A DNA stretch of 64,000 nt from Mycolicibacterium sediminis (GCF_010731735.1 NZ_AP022588.1:4588001-4652000); one strand, 5' to 3'; numbered from the stretch's first letter, positions 39,690-48,963 are shown. Numbers and translations: made by a program. Notes: generated by a model from the sequence alone, not told the origin.

Positions 39690-41225
39690 GTGACCCCGGT
39701 GCGCAACGACCAGTCGAGGACGCCTCGCCGGGTCTCCGCGACGCGCCTGGGAGTCCGTTACGCACTGGGGCTGACCCTGGCCCAGCTGGTGACGGCCGCC
39801 GAGGTCGCCGCCGTCGTCATCTCGTTGTCACTGCAGGTCCACGGCGCAGAAGCCGCCGGGCTCTCCACCCCGTTCAACCTCGCGCTGGCCATCGGGCTGA
39901 TCGTCGGAGGCGTGATCGCGACGGCGTGCGGTGGGTACCTCATCGTCGCGCCATCGCTGCGCTGGTACGTCTCGGGCGACCCACCCGACGCCGTGCAGCG
40001 CAGTAGCGCGATCGACGCCAACAGGCGCCAGTCCATCCTGCTGCTCGCCACCTGGCTGGTCGGTGGGGCGGTGCTGCTCGCGGCGAACACGCGCGCCGGG
40101 ATCGGCGTCGAACTGCTCCTACTGCTCGCGGTGTCCTTCGGCTGCACGTCCAGCGTCAGCACCGGAATGCTGTTCACCCAGCCGATCCTCCGGCCCGTCG
40201 TCGCCGCGGCCAGCAAGGAGTTCGTCAGCCGCGAGACCGCTCCCGGTGTCACTGCTCGCCTGGTCCTGATGTGGTTGGTCAACAGTGCGTTGCCCACCGC
40301 GACGATCGCCCTCATCGTGGTGTTCGCCGCCAACGGCTGGCTGATCCCCACGTCGGCGTCGGTCGTGGTGCCGGTCGTCGTGCTGTCGGCGGCGTCCGTG
40401 GCGCTGAGCCTGCGGGCGCTGATCCTGGTGTCCAAGTCGATCTCGGACCCGCTCAACGACGTCGTCGCGGCGATGGCGGAGGTGGAACGCGGCGAACTCG
40501 GGCGGACCGTGGACGTCTACGAGCAGTCCGAGATCGGCAGGCTGCAGAACGGGTTCAACCGCATGGTCGCCGGACTCCTCGAGCGGGACCGGCTGCGCGA
40601 CCTGTTCGACCGGCACGTCGGTCCCGACGTCGCACGGCTGGCCGTGGAGTCCGGCGGGGGCGCCGAGTCCGACGAGGTCCGCGACGTCGCCATCCTGTTC
40701 ATCGACCTCGCGGGGTCCACGCGCCTTCCGTCCACCCGTTCACCGCGCGAGGTGGCCGCCCTGCTCAACGACTTCTTCCGCATCGTGGTCGCCGCCGTCG
40801 ACGAACGCGGCGGGCTCATCAACAAGTTCCAGGGCGATGCCGCCCTCGCGGTGTTCGGGGCGCCGGTGGCCACCGAGCACGCCGCGGAGGCCGCGTTGCG
40901 GACGGCACGTGCCCTCGCCGACGACCTGCGTCGGCTACCCGACGTCGACTTCGGCATCGGCGTGTCCGCGGGACCGGTCTTCGCCGGCAACATCGGGGCC
41001 GAGAACCGCTACGAGTACACGGTGATCGGCGACCCGGTCAACGAGGCCGCGCGTCTCGCAGACGCCGCCAAGGTCGTCGACGGCCGCGCGCTCGCGTCCG
41101 GCGCCGCCACCGACCGCGTCGATGACGCCGAACGCGCGCACTGGGAGATCCGAGATCCCATCCTGCTGCGCGGACGCGCCGAACCGACGCGGATCTCGGT
41201 GCGCCTGGTCGCCCACCGCGACTAG
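39690..41225 (+). CDS. Membrane adenylate cyclase, class III (Rv1318c-like)
   Basis: A 511-residue cyclase: about six hydrophobic helices in the first 260 residues, a HAMP linker (SISDPLNDVVAAMAEVERGELGRTVDVYEQSEIGRLQNGFNRM, in parts), then a class III catalytic domain. Catalytic features are VAILFIDLAGSTRL (first metal Asp), GGLINKFQGDAALAVFG (purine-site Lys and second metal Asp), and YTVIGDPVNEAARLADA (Asp for adenine, plus the Asn/Arg pair). These residues indicate ATP as substrate and cyclic AMP as product. The architecture matches the M. tuberculosis Rv1318c-Rv1320c/Rv3645 group. GTG 39690 is preferred; a GTG at 39630 would add 20 polar residues. Confidence 0.88.
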   Translation: MTPVRNDQSRTPRRVSATRLGVRYALGLTLAQLVTAAEVAAVVISLSLQVHGAEAAGLSTPFNLALAIGLIVGGVIATACGGYLIVAPSLRWYVSGDPPDAVQRSSAIDANRRQSILLLATWLVGGAVLLAANTRAGIGVELLLLLAVSFGCTSSVSTGMLFTQPILRPVVAAASKEFVSRETAPGVTARLVLMWLVNSALPTATIALIVVFAANGWLIPTSASVVVPVVVLSAASVALSLRALILVSKSISDPLNDVVAAMAEVERGELGRTVDVYEQSEIGRLQNGFNRMVAGLLERDRLRDLFDRHVGPDVARLAVESGGGAESDEVRDVAILFIDLAGSTRLPSTRSPREVAALLNDFFRIVVAAVDERGGLINKFQGDAALAVFGAPVATEHAAEAALRTARALADDLRRLPDVDFGIGVSAGPVFAGNIGAENRYEYTVIGDPVNEAARLADAAKVVDGRALASGAATDRVDDAERAHWEIRDPILLRGRAEPTRISVRLVAHRD

Positions 41226-41235
41226 AAAGGAGGGC

Positions 41236-42393
41236 ATGCCCTCCACCGACGACGTCATCCCGTTCCGCATCGCCGTCCCCGACGACGTCCTCACCGACCT
41301 TCGGCGGCGACTGGACGACACCCGGTGGCCCGAGGCCGAAACCGTCGGCGACGGAACGGCACTCGACTGGAGTCAGGGCATCCCGCTCGCCTACACTCGC
41401 GAACTCGCCCGGTACTGGGCGTCGGAGTACGACTGGCGGGCGCGGGAGGCCGCGCTCAACCGGTTCGACCAGTTCACCACCGAGATCGACGGCCTCGACG
41501 TCCACTTCATCCATCAGCGCTCGAAGCACGCCGACGCGATGCCGCTCGTGATCACGCACGGTTGGCCCGGATCGATCGTCGAGTTCGCGAAGATCATCGA
41601 GCCGCTCACCGATCCCACGGCGCACGGCGGACGCGCCGAGGACGCATTCCACGTCGTCTGCCCGTCGCTGCCCGGCTACGGCTTCTCGGGCAAGCCGGAC
41701 GCGACGGGATGGAACGTCGCCCGAGTCGCCGCGGCGTGGGAGACGTTGATGACCAGGCTCGGCTACGGCCGCTACGGCGCGCAGGGCGGCGATTGGGGTG
41801 GCGCGGTCACCGCGCAGATCGGACGCGACGTCGGACACTGCGTCGCCATCCACACCAACTTCCCCATCGGCTCCCCCACCGAGGAGGCGAAGTCCAATCC
41901 GACCGACGAGGACGAGGCCGCGTTCGCGGGGCTGAACCACTACCGCACCCAGGACAACGGCTACTTCAAGGAGCAGGCCACCCGTCCGCAGACGGTGGGG
42001 TACGGCCTCGTCGACTCCCCCGTCGCGCTGCTGGCGTGGATCGTCGAGAAGTTCTGGTCGTGGACCGATTGCGACGGCCATCCCGAGAACGCGCTCAGCC
42101 GCGACGAGATGCTCGACGACGTGATGATCTACTGGGTCGGCGCCAGCGGTGCCTCGTCGGCGCGCCTGTACTGGGAGAGCCAGACGTCGTTCGGTGGCGC
42201 CGGCCGCATCGAACTGCCCACGGGCGTCGCGTCGTTCCCCAAGGAGATCGGCCCGACGCCGCGGTCGTGGTGCGAGCAGAACTACCACATCACGCACTGG
42301 ACGACGATGCCGCGCGGCGGTCACTTCGCCGCGTTCGAGCAACCCGAACTGTTCGTCGACGACGTGCGGGCCTTCTTCTCGAGCGTGCGCTGA
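41236..42393 (+). CDS. Epoxide hydrolase (EHN-type, alpha/beta hydrolase)
   Basis: A 385-residue epoxide hydrolase of the microsomal/juvenile-hormone type. The N-terminal EHN domain reads PFRIAVPDDVLTDLRRRLDDTRWPE. The alpha/beta core has the oxyanion HGWPGS, the nucleophile Asp in GAQGGDWGGAVT and the catalytic His in MPRGGHFAAFEQPE. It opens epoxides to diols by a covalent ester. ATG 41236 follows AAAGGAGGG, 10 bases after the cyclase stop, so the two may be co-transcribed. Substrate unknown. Full length for the family. Confidence 0.9.
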   Translation: MPSTDDVIPFRIAVPDDVLTDLRRRLDDTRWPEAETVGDGTALDWSQGIPLAYTRELARYWASEYDWRAREAALNRFDQFTTEIDGLDVHFIHQRSKHADAMPLVITHGWPGSIVEFAKIIEPLTDPTAHGGRAEDAFHVVCPSLPGYGFSGKPDATGWNVARVAAAWETLMTRLGYGRYGAQGGDWGGAVTAQIGRDVGHCVAIHTNFPIGSPTEEAKSNPTDEDEAAFAGLNHYRTQDNGYFKEQATRPQTVGYGLVDSPVALLAWIVEKFWSWTDCDGHPENALSRDEMLDDVMIYWVGASGASSARLYWESQTSFGGAGRIELPTGVASFPKEIGPTPRSWCEQNYHITHWTTMPRGGHFAAFEQPELFVDDVRAFFSSVR

Positions 42394-42394
42394 G

Positions 42395-42883
42395 TCAGTC
42401 CTCGTCCCGCGTGCCGCTCTCCGACGTCCGCACCCGCATCACCCACGCCGAGAGCGACAGCACGAGGACCACACCGCCGAGCACGCCGATCTCCACCGCC
42501 GCGCGGGAGAACTCGGGACCCTTGTTCAGCAGGGCGGCGGCCTCGACGGAGAGCACGACGATCTCCTTGATGGCCGCCAGGATCCCGACGATCAGGAACG
42601 GCTCGACGACGATCTCGTGCGAGCGCAGGCTGACCCGGACGGCATAGAGCAGTTCCACGAAGATGAAGATGAGCAGCAGGCCGTCGAGGATCTCGATGGC
42701 CAGCGTCGACGTCGGCGTATCGCGCAGGTGGAGGAGCTTGGCGAACTGGGCCACCAGGATCGCGACCGAGCCCAGGAGCAGCACCACGGCGATGCCCCAG
42801 TAGATCGCGTCCTCGGCCCAGCCGAGCACCCGGTCGGCGAGGCGCTGGCGTTCCTCTTCGCCGTCGCCCTCGGACTTGGCCAT
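42395..42883 (-). CDS. PsiE-family (phosphate-starvation-inducible) membrane protein
   Basis: A 162-residue protein with four hydrophobic helices: WGIAVVLLLGSVAILVAQF, ILDGLLLIFIFVELLYAV, VEPFLIVGILAAIKEIVVL and IGVLGGVVLVLSLSAWVM. The pattern, including FVELLYAVR and EPFLIVGILAAIKEIV, fits the PsiE family of unknown function. ATG 42883 is taken; a GTG at 42886 is directly before it. It begins 7 bases after the TspO stop, so the two are an operon. The convergent epoxide hydrolase ends one base from its stop. Confidence 0.8.
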   Translation of the reverse strand: MAKSEGDGEEERQRLADRVLGWAEDAIYWGIAVVLLLGSVAILVAQFAKLLHLRDTPTSTLAIEILDGLLLIFIFVELLYAVRVSLRSHEIVVEPFLIVGILAAIKEIVVLSVEAAALLNKGPEFSRAAVEIGVLGGVVLVLSLSAWVMRVRTSESGTRDED

Positions 42884-42890
42884 CACCGGC

Positions 42891-43370
42891 TCAGCGGTTC
42901 AGCATCCAGATCCGCGTGGACAGCGCCGTCGCGAACGCGCACCACAGCGGATACAACCCGAGCGGTGCTGCCGCGGCACCGTTGACGTTCGCCGCCCGGC
43001 GGGTGAGGTCGGCGCTGCTGACGGCGAGAACCCCCGCCGCGATCGCCGACGTCCCGAGCTTGCGTCGGCTGAAGAACAGCCACGACCAGCTCGCGTTCAA
43101 CACCAGGTTCAGGGCGAGCAGGATCGAGAACGTCTTCGCCTCGTCTCGGCGGCCCTGCTCGGTCAGCGTGTCGACCGCATTCGCCGACACCACCGCGATG
43201 TCGGCGTACAGGATCGGCCACACGATCGGGAACGCCTGGCGCGGCGGCTGAAAGCTGGGCTTGCGAAGGGCGGCGAACCAGGCGGACTGGGCCGGGCGGC
43301 TCGCGAGACCGCCGACCACCGCGGTGGCGAGGACCGCCCCGCCGGTCTTGGCAAGAGTCGTAGGACGCAT
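42891..43370 (-). CDS. tspO: TspO/MBR family protein
   Basis: A 159-residue five-helix membrane protein of the translocator (TSPO/peripheral benzodiazepine receptor) family, which binds porphyrins and other hydrophobic ligands. Conserved residues are visible in WFAALRKPSFQPPRQAFPIVWPILY and in LNLVLNASWSWLFFSRRKLG, and the final PLWCAFATALSTRIWMLN. The family often takes part in tetrapyrrole or stress responses. ATG 43370 gives MRPTTLAKTG. It is the first gene of an operon with the PsiE-like gene. A longer open frame upstream lacks family residues. Confidence 0.88.
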   Translation of the reverse strand: MRPTTLAKTGGAVLATAVVGGLASRPAQSAWFAALRKPSFQPPRQAFPIVWPILYADIAVVSANAVDTLTEQGRRDEAKTFSILLALNLVLNASWSWLFFSRRKLGTSAIAAGVLAVSSADLTRRAANVNGAAAAPLGLYPLWCAFATALSTRIWMLNR

Positions 43371-43732
43371 CGTCGTATCCCTTCGTCGGGCCCGGGGGCC
43401 GGTGCGCCACACGCTCGGGCGCGATCGCGATCCCACCGTAGTCACGCGAGACAGGACGCTGCCACAGCGGAGCCGACGACACGGCGGTGTTGGCCGATAC
43501 CGAGTGCGCCGACTGGTCCGGCGCGGTCGACGGGTGCGTAAGTGCCCAGGTCCGGGCGCGCGGAATCTGCATCTCGGCCACATTCACGACGAGGGAATCC
43601 ATCGTCCGAATGTAAATTCGTTGCGGAAACGGTTGCGAAGGTCTGCAAGATCAGCGAAGGTTTACCCACGGCGCACGGGCTGATCAGGGCCGGCATGGCC
43701 CCGGCGGACAGCCGTGCGCGGGTACGAGGGAG
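43371..43732. promoter_or_regulatory. 362-bp divergent control region between tspO and potA
   Basis: No convincing gene. An AT-richer part at 43600-43670 contains the inverted repeat CGAAT-GTAA-ATTCG (43607-43620) and a direct repeat GTTGCG (43620-43625 and 43632-43637), likely regulator sites for the potADBC operon. The potA ribosome-binding site (GAGGGAG) is just before 43733. I could not name the regulator. Confidence 0.4.
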
Positions 43733-44941
43733 ATGACACTGACCGGCACAGGCACCACAGCCGTCGACCACACGACCGGAGAGGACGGGGCCACCCGCAG
43801 TGCGGGCCGCCCGGTCATCGAGATCGACCACGTCACGAAGAGGTTCGACGACTACGTCGCCGTGGCCGACGCCGACTTCTCGATCGCCTCCGGCGAGTTC
43901 TTCTCAATGCTCGGACCGTCGGGCTGCGGCAAGACCACCACGCTGCGGATGATCGCGGGCTTCGAGACCCCCACCACCGGGGCCATCCGCCTCGAGGGCG
44001 TCGACGTCTCGAAGGTCCCGCCGCACAAGCGCAACGTCAACACCGTGTTCCAGCACTATGCGCTGTTCCCGCACATGAACGTGTGGGACAACGTCGCGTA
44101 CGGGCCGCGCAGTCGGAAGAAGTCCGCCCGGATGGACTCAGCGGAGGTCAAGCGCCGCGTCGACGAGATCCTCGACATCGTCCGGCTTACCGACTTCGCC
44201 AAGCGCAGGCCCTCCCAGCTCTCCGGTGGTCAGCAGCAACGCGTCGCCCTGGCCCGCGCACTGGTGAACTACCCGAGCGCCCTGCTACTCGACGAACCAC
44301 TCGGCGCGCTCGACCTGAAGCTGCGGCACGCGATGCAGTTCGAGCTGAAGCGCATCCAGCGCGAGGTCGGCATCACGTTCATCTACGTGACGCACGACCA
44401 GGAGGAGGCGCTCACGATGAGCGACCGCATCGCGGTCATGAACGCGGGCAACGTCGAGCAGATCGGGTCGCCGACCGACATCTACGACGTTCCGTCGACG
44501 GTGTTCGTGGCGAGCTTCATCGGGCAGGCCAACCTCTGGCCAGGACGCCAGACCGCCGTCTCGAACGGCGTCGCCGAGGTGTCCGTCCTCGGCACGTCGC
44601 TGAAGGCGCGTGCGGGTGCGACGGCCATCGAGTCCGGCGGTCACGCCACGCTCATGGTGCGCCCCGAGCGGGTGCGCGTCTCCCTCGATCCGCTCTCCGG
44701 GGAGTTCGTCTCCGTTCGGGGCACGGTCAAGGACCTCACGTTCCAGGGGCCGGTCATCCGGGTGTCGATCACCGCACCCGACGGCTCCGTGGTGCTCGCG
44801 CACGTCGGCCCCGAGCAGCGGTTGCCCACCCTGCACCCTGGCGAAGCCGTGCACGTCGGCTGGGATCCCGAGGCGTCCCTCGTCCTGCCCGCCGCGGACA
44901 TCCCCACCACCGAGGATCTCGAGGAGATGCTCGACGACTGA
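43733..44941 (+). CDS. potA: Spermidine/putrescine-type ABC transporter ATP-binding protein
   Basis: A 402-residue ABC ATPase. Walker A GPSGCGKTT, Q-loop TVFQHYALFPHMNVWDN, signature LSGGQQQR, Walker B LLLDEPLGALD and the His switch VTHDQEEA are intact. The C-terminal about 150 residues form a TOBE regulatory domain (MVRPERVRVS). It energises import of a polyamine-like cation with PotB and PotC and the lipoprotein PotD, all encoded behind it in the order A-D-B-C. ATG 43733 follows GAGGGAG. The N-terminal about 25 residues are a polar extension. Confidence 0.9.
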   Translation: MTLTGTGTTAVDHTTGEDGATRSAGRPVIEIDHVTKRFDDYVAVADADFSIASGEFFSMLGPSGCGKTTTLRMIAGFETPTTGAIRLEGVDVSKVPPHKRNVNTVFQHYALFPHMNVWDNVAYGPRSRKKSARMDSAEVKRRVDEILDIVRLTDFAKRRPSQLSGGQQQRVALARALVNYPSALLLDEPLGALDLKLRHAMQFELKRIQREVGITFIYVTHDQEEALTMSDRIAVMNAGNVEQIGSPTDIYDVPSTVFVASFIGQANLWPGRQTAVSNGVAEVSVLGTSLKARAGATAIESGGHATLMVRPERVRVSLDPLSGEFVSVRGTVKDLTFQGPVIRVSITAPDGSVVLAHVGPEQRLPTLHPGEAVHVGWDPEASLVLPAADIPTTEDLEEMLDD

Positions 44942-44992
44942 CCGATCGACCTCCTCGACTTCTCCACGCACCCGACGAAAGGCACAGCAGCC

Positions 44993-46180
44993 ATGGCCCG
45001 CAACGACTTCGACCCTCGACTCCTCTCCCGGTTGGCGGCGAATCCGACCAGCCGGCGGCGATTCATCGGCGGCAGTGCCGCGGCGGCGGCCGCCGCGATC
45101 CTCGGGCCGGCCTTCCTGGCGGCGTGCGGGTCGGACAGCTCGTCCTCCGGTGGCGGCGGCAGTGACACGACGGGGACGTCGAGTGACACCCTGCGCATCT
45201 CCAACTGGCCGCTGTACATGGCCGACGGATTCGTGGCCGCCTTCCAGACCGCCTCGAGTCTGACCGTGGACTACAAGGAGGACTTCAACGACAACGAGCA
45301 GTGGTTCGCCAAGGTCAAGGAGCCGCTGTCGCGCAAGCAGGACATCGGCGCCGACCTCGTCGTCCCCACGGAGTTCATGGCCGCCCGCATCAAGGGCCTC
45401 GGCTGGCTCAACGAGATCAGCGAGGAGGGCGTGCCGAACAAGAAGAACCTCCGCCCGGACCTGCTCGACTCGAAGGTCGACCCCGGCCGCAAGGTCACCG
45501 CGCCGTACATGACCGGCATGGTCGGCCTCGCCTACAACCGGGCGGCCACGGGACGAGACATCAGGTCGATCGACGATCTGTGGGATCCCGCGTTCAAGGG
45601 ACGGGTCAGCCTGTTCTCCGACATGCAGGACGGCCTCGGGATGATCATGCAGTCCCAGGGCGGGTCGGTCGAGGACCCCAGCACCGACTCCGTGACCAAG
45701 GCCGTCGACCTCGTCCGCGAGCAGAAGGACAAGGGCCAGATCCGCCGGTTCACCGGCAACGACTACGCCGATGACCTGGCCGCGGGCAACATCGCGATCG
45801 CCCAGGCCTACTCCGGTGACATCGTGCAGCTGCAGGCGGACAACCCGGACCTCCAGTTCATCGTGCCGGAGTCGGGTGGCGACTGGTTCATCGACACCAT
45901 GACGATCCCGTACACCACGCAGAACCAGAAGGGGGCGGAGGAGTGGATCAACTACGTCTACGACCGCGCCAACTACGCCAAGCTGGTGGCGTTCGTGCAG
46001 TACGTGCCGGTGCTGACGGACATGACCGACGAGCTGGCCAAGGTCGATCCGGAAGCCGCGAAGAACCCGCTGATCAACCCGTCGTCCGAGATGGACTCGA
46101 ACCTGAAGTCGTGGGCTGCGCTGACGGACGAGCAGACCCAGGAGTACAACACCCTCTACGCCGCCGTCACCGGCGGCTGA
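44993..46180 (+). CDS. potD: Spermidine/putrescine-type ABC substrate-binding lipoprotein
   Basis: A 395-residue solute-binding protein. The N-terminus combines a Tat-like motif (SRRRFIGGSAAAAAA) and a lipobox LAAC, so it is exported and lipid-anchored. The mature part LRISNWPLYMADGFV and later DYKEDFNDNEQWF match the PotD family, and a Ser/Gly-rich linker follows the lipobox. It delivers the ligand to PotBC. A clear paralogue lies at 24598-25773. Start and operon position are unambiguous: ATG 44993 after GAAAGG, 51 bases after potA, and 3 bases before potB. Confidence 0.9.
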   Translation: MARNDFDPRLLSRLAANPTSRRRFIGGSAAAAAAAILGPAFLAACGSDSSSSGGGGSDTTGTSSDTLRISNWPLYMADGFVAAFQTASSLTVDYKEDFNDNEQWFAKVKEPLSRKQDIGADLVVPTEFMAARIKGLGWLNEISEEGVPNKKNLRPDLLDSKVDPGRKVTAPYMTGMVGLAYNRAATGRDIRSIDDLWDPAFKGRVSLFSDMQDGLGMIMQSQGGSVEDPSTDSVTKAVDLVREQKDKGQIRRFTGNDYADDLAAGNIAIAQAYSGDIVQLQADNPDLQFIVPESGGDWFIDTMTIPYTTQNQKGAEEWINYVYDRANYAKLVAFVQYVPVLTDMTDELAKVDPEAAKNPLINPSSEMDSNLKSWAALTDEQTQEYNTLYAAVTGG

Positions 46181-46183
46181 CGC

Positions 46184-47059
46184 ATGGCAGGAGTCGCAGC
46201 GAGCGGTAGGCAGCGCAGCAAGGTCGCGCCCTACCTGATGGTCCTGCCGGCGCTCGTGTACCTCGGCATCTTCTTCGTGGTGCCGTTCGTGTCACTGGCC
46301 CGGACGTCCCTGTCCACCTCGGCCGGTTCGATCTACCTGCCGACGCTGACGTTCGACTGGAACTTCGGCAACTTCGGTCACGCCTTCAGCACGTACTCCG
46401 ACCAGATCACCAGATCGTTCATCTACGCGGCCGTGGCGACGGTGCTGTGCATCCTGCTCGCCTATCCGCTGGCGTACGTGATCGCCTTCAAGGCAGGCAG
46501 ATACAAGAACCTGATCCTCGGCCTGGTCATCCTGCCGTTCTTCGTGACGTTCCTGATCCGAACCCTGGCCTGGAAGACGATCCTCGCCGACGAGGGCTGG
46601 GTGGTGCAGGGGCTCGGCGCCATCGGACTGCTGCCCGACGAGGGCCGGCTGCTGTCCACGGGTTGGGCCGTGATCGGCGGGCTGACCTACAACTGGATCA
46701 TCTTCATGATCCTGCCGCTGTACGTGAGCCTGGAGAAGATCGATCCGCGCCTGCTGGAGGCGTCGAAGGACCTGTACTCATCTGCGCCACGAAGTTTCGG
46801 CAAGGTGATCCTGCCGCTGTCGATGCCCGGCGTGCTGGCGGGCAGCATGCTGGTCTTCATCCCCGCGGTCGGCGACTTCATCAACGCCGACTATCTCGGC
46901 AGCACCCAGACCACCATGATCGGCACCGTGATCCAGAAACAGTTCCTGGTGGTCAAGGACTATCCGGCGGCGGCCGCGTTGAGCTTCCTGCTGATGGCGC
47001 TGATCGTGGTGGGCGTGCTGCTCTACACCCGGGCGCTGGGAACGGAGGACCTCGTATGA
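46184..47059 (+). CDS. potB: Spermidine/putrescine-type ABC transporter permease
   Basis: A 291-residue permease with six hydrophobic segments (APYLMVLPALVYLGIFFVVPFVSLARTSL in parts as the first). The cytoplasmic EAA loop is LLEASKDLYSSAPRSFGKVILPLSMPG, the contact for PotA. ATG 46184 lies 3 bases after the potD stop and the 3' end overlaps potC by ATGA. It forms the heterodimeric pore with PotC. Confidence 0.9.
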   Translation: MAGVAASGRQRSKVAPYLMVLPALVYLGIFFVVPFVSLARTSLSTSAGSIYLPTLTFDWNFGNFGHAFSTYSDQITRSFIYAAVATVLCILLAYPLAYVIAFKAGRYKNLILGLVILPFFVTFLIRTLAWKTILADEGWVVQGLGAIGLLPDEGRLLSTGWAVIGGLTYNWIIFMILPLYVSLEKIDPRLLEASKDLYSSAPRSFGKVILPLSMPGVLAGSMLVFIPAVGDFINADYLGSTQTTMIGTVIQKQFLVVKDYPAAAALSFLLMALIVVGVLLYTRALGTEDLV

Positions 47060-47913
47060 CGATTCACGACGACATCACCGAGGCCAACGAGACCGTCGGC
47101 GACGTGACTCCCAAGCGGTCCCTCGCGCAGCGACTCAACCTGGGCGACAACGTGCTTCGCATCGTCGCCGGACTGGTACTGCTGTACCTGTTCCTGCCGA
47201 TCTTCGTGATCATCCTGTTCTCGTTCAACAAGCCGGCCGGCAAGTTCAACTACACCTGGCAGGGCTTCACGCTGGACAACTGGGCCGACCCGTTCAAGTA
47301 CCCGGCACTCACCGAGGCGCTCAAACTGAGCCTCAACGTCGCCGCGGTGTCCACTGCCGTCGCGCTGGTGCTCGGCACGCTTGTCGCGATCGCCCTGGTA
47401 CGCCAGCGCTTTCGTGGCGACCGGGCCATCGACACGTTCCTCATCCTGCCGCTCACCGCACCCGAGGTGGTGATGGGCGCATCGCTGCTCACGCTCTTCC
47501 TCGACCTCAGCTGGGCTGCGGGCTACTCGACGATCGTGATCGCGCACATCGCCTTCCAGGTCAGCTTCATCGCGATGACGGTGCGGGCCCGGGTCCGCGG
47601 TTTCGACTGGACGCTGGAGGACGCGTCGATGGACCTCGGCGCCAACGCGGCCCGGACGTTCTTCAAGGTCACGCTGCCGCTGATCGTGCCGGGAATCGTT
47701 GCCGCGGCCATGCTCTCGTTCGCACTGTCGCTCGACGACTTCATCATCACGTACTTCGTGAGCGGGTCGACGGTGACCTATCCGCTGTACGTCAACGCGG
47801 CGGTGAAGGCCGCGGTGCCGCCACAGATCAACGTGCTGGCGACGGCGATCCTGGTGATCAGCCTGATCCTGCTCGCGGTCGGCACGCTGTACCGCCGCAA
47901 GAAGATCACCTGA
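47056..47913 (+). CDS. potC: Spermidine/putrescine-type ABC transporter permease
   Basis: A 285-residue permease with six hydrophobic segments, the first being LRIVAGLVLLYLFLPIFVIILFSFN. The EAA loop is LEDASMDLGANAARTFFKVTLPLIVPG. The start overlaps the potB stop by 4 bases, so the two pore subunits are translationally coupled. It is the last gene of potADBC; a hairpin-forming region follows before the convergent EamA gene. Confidence 0.9.
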   Translation: MTIHDDITEANETVGDVTPKRSLAQRLNLGDNVLRIVAGLVLLYLFLPIFVIILFSFNKPAGKFNYTWQGFTLDNWADPFKYPALTEALKLSLNVAAVSTAVALVLGTLVAIALVRQRFRGDRAIDTFLILPLTAPEVVMGASLLTLFLDLSWAAGYSTIVIAHIAFQVSFIAMTVRARVRGFDWTLEDASMDLGANAARTFFKVTLPLIVPGIVAAAMLSFALSLDDFIITYFVSGSTVTYPLYVNAAVKAAVPPQINVLATAILVISLILLAVGTLYRRKKIT

Positions 47914-47993
47914 GGATCTCGCCGAGACTGCTGGGAGATCGTCGGCGAGCCGAAAATCGCGATCTCACCGCAGTTTCGGCGGAGGGTAGCGGG
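47914..47993. repeat. Imperfect inverted repeat in a convergent gap, possible terminator
   Basis: CGCCGAGACTGC (47920-47931) is opposed by GCAGTTTCGGCG (47970-47981) with one G-T pair. Inside, GATCTC (47915-47920) and GAGATC (47935-47940), and TCGCCGA/TCGGCGA, allow alternative stems. The element lies between the stop codons of potC and the EamA gene and may terminate both. Confidence 0.45.
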
Positions 47994-48899
47994 TCAGCCC
48001 ACCTCGGCCGGTACGGGAGGCACGGTGCGGGCGCCGCTGCGGGCCGCGCCGATGCCCGCGGCCACCACCAGTGCGATGCCGATCAGCGCCGCGACGCCGG
48101 GCACCTGGGCCAGCACGACGAATCCGACCAGCATCGCGAAGCCGGGCTCGACGGCCATCAGCGTGCCGAACGCGGCGGTCGTGAGGCGTCGCAGCGCGAG
48201 CAGTTCGAGGGTGAAGGGGATGACCGGCAGCAGCAGTGCCAGGCCGATGCCCCATAGCAGGACGTCGAGCGTGACGCGTGGCAGCACCATCGGGCCCACG
48301 ACGAGGGTCGCGAAGAGACCGGCGGTCGCCATCGACACGGCGAGCGGCTGGATGCCCTCGACGTCGTCGCCGACCCGCTGGGTGAGCAGGATGTACAGCG
48401 CCCAGCAGACGGCCGCCGACAGGGCGAAGCCGACGCCGACCAGGTCGACGGTGCCCTCCCACGGCCGCGTCAGGAGCAGGACGCCCACTGCGGCGAGACC
48501 GGGCCACAGGAAACGTTGCCCGCCCCTGCCGACGAACACCGCCACGCCGAGCGGTCCGAGGAACTCCAGCGCGCTGGCGGTGCCCAGCGGGATGCGTGCG
48601 ATGGCCGCCATGAACAGCATCGTGACGCCGGCGGTCACGAGGCCCAGCAGCACGCACGTCAGGAAGGATCGTCTGGTGAACGCCGACGGCCGCGGGCGGA
48701 CCAGCACCAAGAGCAGCACCCCGGCCCAGACGAGGCGCAACCACGCCGCGCCCTCGACGCCGATGCGGTCGACGAAGCTCAACGACAACGCGAGCCCCAC
48801 CTGAACGCTCAGCATCGATCCGGTCGCCATGAAGGCGCCGGTGCGGGCCTGATTGGATGTCACCAGGCCATTCAACGGTGCATGACCATTCGCGTCCAC
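47994..48899 (-). CDS. EamA/DMT family exporter (RhtA-like)
   Basis: A 301-residue transporter with about ten hydrophobic segments in two EamA repeats. Family markers include AFMATGSMLSVQVGLALSLSF, TASALEFLGPLGVAVF, VCWALYILLTQRVGDD, VIPFTLELLALRRLTTAAFGTLMAVEPGFAMLVGFVVL (in parts), typical of threonine/homoserine-type RhtA exporters. The best start is GTG 48899 (MDANGHAPLN); no ribosome-binding site is seen and a later GTG is possible. It is similar in kind to, but not a recent copy of, the exporter at 12820. It diverges from the flavin reductase gene across 64 bases. Confidence 0.83.
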   Translation of the reverse strand: MDANGHAPLNGLVTSNQARTGAFMATGSMLSVQVGLALSLSFVDRIGVEGAAWLRLVWAGVLLLVLVRPRPSAFTRRSFLTCVLLGLVTAGVTMLFMAAIARIPLGTASALEFLGPLGVAVFVGRGGQRFLWPGLAAVGVLLLTRPWEGTVDLVGVGFALSAAVCWALYILLTQRVGDDVEGIQPLAVSMATAGLFATLVVGPMVLPRVTLDVLLWGIGLALLLPVIPFTLELLALRRLTTAAFGTLMAVEPGFAMLVGFVVLAQVPGVAALIGIALVVAAGIGAARSGARTVPPVPAEVG

Positions 48900-48963
48900 G
48901 TGTTTTACATGGACACACCGTTCATCATTCGTGGACGATCAAGAGCGACCCAGGAGGCACCCC

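Noticed and set aside
43607..43620. LexA box upstream of potA
   Set aside because: CGAAT-N4-ATTCG keeps the spacing but changes bases flanking both arms relative to TCGAAC-N4-GTTCGA; too weak to call.
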